Shown here one piece after another: positions 60,435 through 64,000 of a stretch of 64,000 bases of DNA. The stretch's first letter is position 1, and each line of letters opens with the position of its first letter. The stretch lies in assembly GCF_005871205.1 (NCBI RefSeq), contig NZ_SWKM01000012.1:310001-374000 (forward strand). Reading direction: 5' to 3'. The notes beneath the pieces are model-generated. The model did no database searches and had not been told where the DNA came from. It worked only from the letters and a program-made list of their open reading frames with translations. This DNA comes from Marinobacter alexandrii. GTDB taxonomy: Bacteria; Pseudomonadota; Gammaproteobacteria; Pseudomonadales; Oleiphilaceae. Made by a program: the position numbers and the translations under genes.

Positions 60435-63416
60435 ATGTTTATCCGCAACGTGTTGTTTACTGCCGTGTCGGCAGCCACATTGGGTCTAACGGGCTGTCTC
60501 GACAGCGGCGGCCAGACCAGTAAAAACGCCAACCCTGATTACCAGGTCAACGGCAGCCTGAACGTAAAAGGCACTCATCCGCTGTTTGATCCACTGGAAA
60601 CTGAATTTGTCATTCCCAGCGATGCTCTGTTCTTTTTGAGCGAAGTCGACGACGGCACCATGTTGAACGGAACAGACCCGGCCAACCCGGTTACCCAGGG
60701 GCTTGGTTTCATGGACGGTGCCTCGGTGCTTGCGCCAATTGATGTCAAGATCAGCGCCAGCCTGGACAGCCAGCAGAATCTCGATGCCCGTGATTTTGTT
60801 GAGGTAGATGGTGAAGTGGTTCCCAACCCGGACCAGAACATTTTCCTGATTCCGGTTGAGTACGCCAGTGGTGACACCGTGCAGGCACTCATCACCGAAG
60901 CGCCGGGCCTTACGCCTGCTGCGCGTTATCGTGAAGCACTGCGTCTGCAGGATGCGGGAAATACTGCCGCTGCCGATGCTATCTTCAGTGACCTGCTCAT
61001 GGAGAAAGTGCGGGTTGAACTGCTGGACATCGACGGTGGTCAGGACAATCTGATCCGGGTGCTGCCGCTGACGCCGCTGGCCGCCAAGACCCAGTACGTG
61101 CTGGCGGTGACCAACGACATTGTGGACGCTAATGGCGAGCCCCTGGTCGGCTCGCCCACCTATCAGTCGGTCGCCGATCCCGACCGGGTCCTGTCGAACG
61201 GGGCTTTCCAGCCGTTCCGTGATGCCATGCTACCGGCCCGGAAGCTGGCTGCCGATTATTTCGATTTCAAACGTGAGTACCCAGAGTCTGCCGGCTTTGC
61301 TGCTGACTTTGACGATGTGCCCTACGCAACAGCCATCACCACCACCGCGGTAGAAGATGTGCTGCTGGCCAATGCCGCGCCAGTCACCTATTTCCGTTCG
61401 TCGTTGAAGATTGAGCAGCGTCAGGAGGAGCTCGGGAAACTGTTCGACGGTTTCTATAACCTTAGCGGTCAATCCCTGGGCGGAGGCGCTAGCACCGAAG
61501 AGGAAAACCTCAATTCGGCACTGTACGCCACGCTGACCGACTCTTCCTTCCGTTTATACGACGAGGCGCTGGCGACCATCCTGTCGGACGCCAACGGCAG
61601 TGGCACCACCATCCTTTATGGTGATGTGGTTGCAGATGTGGAAGCTGATCGCCGGATTGCCCACGCTATTCAGGTAGCAGCAGCGCAAGCGACGGATGCC
61701 AGCATCGATATTGAAGCCGAGGCGACCGCCATGGCCAATGCCGCCGACACGTTGCTGGATACGCCAAAGCCGAGAGATGTCACCATCTTCAGTCAGCGTG
61801 ACAGCAATGAAATTAACAGTGCACTGCAGTTTGATCCGAGTCCAGTCGCAGGTGACGAGGTTACGGCCCGGGTCTACGAAGGTGAAATCACCCTGCCGTA
61901 TTACCTGGGTGTACCGACCGAAGGCGATGGCAGTGCGCTGAAAACTGAGAGCTGGGTTGCCGCTGATTTCAGTGCCGACGAAACCGGTACTCTTACTGCA
62001 GCGCCTTCAGATCGAGTGACCTACCGCTTTCCGTTTGCCCAGAAAAACGCGGATACCACGGTTCCGATCATCGTAGGGGCACCAGCTGCCAGTGTGGCGA
62101 CCGGCAGGGGTGCTCTTCCTGTCATTATCTACCAGCACGCTGCGACCACTGACCGCTCCGCGATTCTGCCACTGGCGACAGCGGCTGGCCTGACGTGTGC
62201 TGCTGACGCGGCAGCGGATTGCTTCGTGACCATCGGTATCGATCAGCCGCTACACGGCATCTTCAGTACCGGCATCGTTGGCAACGTGTTCCCGATCACT
62301 GGTGACGACCCCAGTCAGGCGGGTGCTTCGGCTGAAGCCAGCGAGCGTCACTTTGGCTTTGCCGCCGACGCTGACCTGAATGCGGTGACAGCGGATCAGG
62401 TCGCTGAACCGGGTTCTGGTGACCTGTTCCTGAACTTCACCAACTACGCCAACACCCGGGATAACATGCGCCAGGGAGCCATTGATCTGCTGAACATCAA
62501 TGCTTCATTGGCAAATATCGAAGCAGCTATTAATGCCTGCTCCGGTTGTGCCAACGGCGTGACTCTGGACACCAGCCAAGTCTACTTCGTAACCCATTCT
62601 TTGAGTGGCATGGGCGGCGCTGCAGTGCCTCATGTAACTAATGTGGCGGGCGCAGATAATGCCAACCTCGTGCCGGTAACTTCCTCCGTGTTCTTCAACA
62701 CCGGCGGCCAGTTCACACGTGTGGCCGAGAACTCCAAGACAATAGCGGTAGAAAAGGGGTTGTTGTCTGCTTTGGATGAAGCTTCTGATGGCATCCTGGC
62801 TCAAGGCCGAATTGAACTGGACCTCTACTTCAACATCTTCCAGGGCCTGCTCGACTCGGCCGATCCGACCGCCTTCGCCCCGCTCTATAAAGGGCAGTCA
62901 GTTTTGGTGACCGAGATCGCCGGTGATCCGACCGATCCTGAGAAGCCGACCGATGGCACCATTCCGAATGCTGCGGACGAAGAGGGAGCGCTGCCTCCGC
63001 TAAGCACCACCATTGCTGAGACCGGCTTTGAGATCGACGGTGAGAATATGCCACTGGCGGGTACCGATCCAATGGCTGCGGCCATGGCTGCAGCCGCCAT
63101 TCAGGAAAATGCTATTAACAATACCTTGCCGGTTATCACCCGCTACACCGAAGGCGCGCACGGCAACCCGATCTCTGCTGGCACGAAGGAATCTGAAGCC
63201 TTCTCATCCGCGGCGGTTTTTGACGAGATGGTTGCCCAACTGCTGGAGCTGTTCTCCGCGGGTACTGTTTCTGTGACCAACGGCTGTGTGGTTCAGGGTG
63301 TTGACGGTACTGACTGCGACAACCCTGATAACAGCGACCCCGGCGCAGATCCTGATGGCGGCTCCGGCGGCGGTGATGGCGGCGGCGACGGTGGCGTTAT
63401 TCCCCTGCCGTTCTAA
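60435..63416 (+). CDS. VolA/Pla-1-like lipoprotein lipase
   Basis: 993 residues. Lipobox LTGC (Cys21) marks an outer-membrane lipoprotein. The body resembles the VolA/Pla-1/cef extracellular lipase family (DPLETEFVIPSDALFF, AKTQYVLAVTNDI, ITLPYYLGVPTE, a C-terminal alpha/beta-hydrolase part with YFVTHSLSGMGGAAVPH). The nucleophile elbow reads THSLS instead of the usual GHSLG, but Ser is retained. The tail is rich in Asp and Gly. Probable role: hydrolysis of lipids or lysophospholipids outside the cell, releasing fatty acids for the acyl-CoA pathways. AAGGTGACC precedes ATG. Confidence 0.78.
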   Translation: MFIRNVLFTAVSAATLGLTGCLDSGGQTSKNANPDYQVNGSLNVKGTHPLFDPLETEFVIPSDALFFLSEVDDGTMLNGTDPANPVTQGLGFMDGASVLAPIDVKISASLDSQQNLDARDFVEVDGEVVPNPDQNIFLIPVEYASGDTVQALITEAPGLTPAARYREALRLQDAGNTAAADAIFSDLLMEKVRVELLDIDGGQDNLIRVLPLTPLAAKTQYVLAVTNDIVDANGEPLVGSPTYQSVADPDRVLSNGAFQPFRDAMLPARKLAADYFDFKREYPESAGFAADFDDVPYATAITTTAVEDVLLANAAPVTYFRSSLKIEQRQEELGKLFDGFYNLSGQSLGGGASTEEENLNSALYATLTDSSFRLYDEALATILSDANGSGTTILYGDVVADVEADRRIAHAIQVAAAQATDASIDIEAEATAMANAADTLLDTPKPRDVTIFSQRDSNEINSALQFDPSPVAGDEVTARVYEGEITLPYYLGVPTEGDGSALKTESWVAADFSADETGTLTAAPSDRVTYRFPFAQKNADTTVPIIVGAPAASVATGRGALPVIIYQHAATTDRSAILPLATAAGLTCAADAAADCFVTIGIDQPLHGIFSTGIVGNVFPITGDDPSQAGASAEASERHFGFAADADLNAVTADQVAEPGSGDLFLNFTNYANTRDNMRQGAIDLLNINASLANIEAAINACSGCANGVTLDTSQVYFVTHSLSGMGGAAVPHVTNVAGADNANLVPVTSSVFFNTGGQFTRVAENSKTIAVEKGLLSALDEASDGILAQGRIELDLYFNIFQGLLDSADPTAFAPLYKGQSVLVTEIAGDPTDPEKPTDGTIPNAADEEGALPPLSTTIAETGFEIDGENMPLAGTDPMAAAMAAAAIQENAINNTLPVITRYTEGAHGNPISAGTKESEAFSSAAVFDEMVAQLLELFSAGTVSVTNGCVVQGVDGTDCDNPDNSDPGADPDGGSGGGDGGGDGGVIPLPF

Positions 63417-63426
63417 TTTCGCGGAC

Positions 63427-63450
63427 GGCGCCCCAGGAGTCCGGGGCGCC
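63427..63450. terminator. GC-rich hairpin between the lipase and the DUF1302 gene
   Basis: GGCGCCCC pairs with GGGGCGCC around an 8-nt loop, 10 nt after the lipase stop. No U-tract follows, so it is more likely an intercistronic stabiliser or a partial terminator. Confidence 0.5.
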
Positions 63451-63538
63451 CCCAGACCCTCTTACGATAACAAGTAAATCAAGGCGTTAGCCTCGCCATA
63501 TGGGGGAGGCTTTGCCCAAAACTTGCGGAGCAAGCGCA

Positions 63539-64000
63539 ATGACAACAAAAAACTCCAAACTGCCCAAATCGATTCGTCTGGCAGTGGCGGTAAAGCTGGC
63601 CTGCCTTTCGGCCACGGCCGCGGCCTTCGATTTCAGCATCTACGAGATTGATGCCTCCTTCAGCACCACGCTGACAGTAGGTACTGCCTACCGCCTGGAA
63701 GATCAGGACAAGAGCCTGATCACCCAGGGTAACCTCGGACCGGAATTCGCTTTCAGCAACACCGGTGCGTCATCCAACAACTTCGACGACGGCAACCTGA
63801 ACTTCGAGAAAAACGAGCCTTACTCCACCATCGCGCGTGGCCGCAGTGAGCTGTTCCTGGACTACGCGCCAGACAGCGACACCCTGACCCGGGTCGGCGC
63901 ACTGGCTCGTGCCAGCTACTACTACGACTTCGAGCTCAAGGATAACCCGCGGGCAACTGACCCGGTGGGTCAGCAGCGTGAGCTGAACCCTGAGGCGAAG
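63539..64000 (+). CDS. DUF1302-family outer-membrane protein, 5' part (cut by window edge)
   Basis: 154 codons are visible with no stop. The N terminus has a basic stretch and a hydrophobic segment ending in ATAAAFDF, a signal peptide, followed by beta-rich sequence: SFSTTLTVGTAYRLEDQD and ARGRSELFLDYAPDSD, typical of DUF1302 proteins, which are found with lipases and DUF1329 proteins and are linked to export or uptake of fatty material. GGAG lies about 9 nt before ATG. The spacing to the lipase gene (122 nt) suggests the same operon. Confidence 0.82.
   Translation, partial: MTTKNSKLPKSIRLAVAVKLACLSATAAAFDFSIYEIDASFSTTLTVGTAYRLEDQDKSLITQGNLGPEFAFSNTGASSNNFDDGNLNFEKNEPYSTIARGRSELFLDYAPDSDTLTRVGALARASYYYDFELKDNPRATDPVGQQRELNPEAK

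Overview
The window looks like chromosomal DNA of a marine gammaproteobacterium, most probably Marinobacter or a close relative. The basis is protein-level resemblance, moderately high GC, dense operons, abundant cyclic-di-GMP, chemotaxis and fatty-acid genes, TRAP and sodium-coupled transporters, and short palindromic intergenic elements. The species assignment is an inference without a database search. No rRNA, tRNA, CRISPR array, prophage or insertion sequence was recognised. Both edges cut genes: an aconitase (left) and a DUF1302-type protein (right).

Region 1 (1-12 kb): the 3' part of acnA is followed by a large signalling locus. Three histidine kinases without receiver domains (dCACHE, GAF/PAS, CHASE/PAS sensors) lie head-to-tail on the minus strand. 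Diverging from them on the plus strand are an Hpt/receiver/GGDEF protein, a receiver-HDOD protein split by an in-frame TAG, and a single-domain receiver. The layout suggests that several sensors feed one phosphorelay with cyclic-di-GMP output.

Region 2 (11.7-32.5 kb): mostly housekeeping and transport. It holds a DUF2288 protein, LysO-like exporter, Na/Pi cotransporter, HD-GYP phosphodiesterase, TatD nuclease, PPK2 kinase, D-amino-acid dehydrogenase, a METTL25-like methyltransferase, 1-Cys peroxiredoxin, alanine symporter, CBS protein, S-formylglutathione hydrolase, an HD-GYP homologue without its HD pair, a membrane diguanylate cyclase, MATE and DMT exporters, an Aer-like taxis receptor and an NSS transporter.

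Region 3 (32.5-46.4 kb): a TRAP dicarboxylate-type transporter with a terminator-like hairpin between the binding-protein and permease genes, then a catabolic island for acyl-CoA metabolism (two acyl-CoA ligases, enoyl-CoA hydratase, two SDRs, a thioesterase, an acyl-CoA dehydrogenase, an APH-fold kinase, SurE, a ketopantoate-reductase-like enzyme). The dehydrogenase and the kinase resemble the two halves of animal ACAD11, which suggests a route for 4-hydroxyacyl-CoA. Two palindromic elements flank the SDR gene lying between them.

Region 4 (46.4-55.3 kb): an XRE regulator, a GGDEF-EAL protein and an HBM-type chemoreceptor, then a minus-strand operon of two acyl-CoA dehydrogenases (possible heteromer), a class II aldolase-fold protein and a MaoC-like hydratase.

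Region 5 (55.3-64 kb): envelope functions. There is a DcaP-like porin, a TPR plus beta-barrel protein, an ECF sigma factor with zinc-type anti-sigma factor and a very acidic secreted protein, a VolA/Pla-1-like lipoprotein lipase and the start of a DUF1302 protein.

The strongest leads are the multi-kinase phosphorelay with its amber-interrupted output gene, the split ACAD11-like module, the palindromic elements, the start-codon repeat in surE, and the ECF locus.
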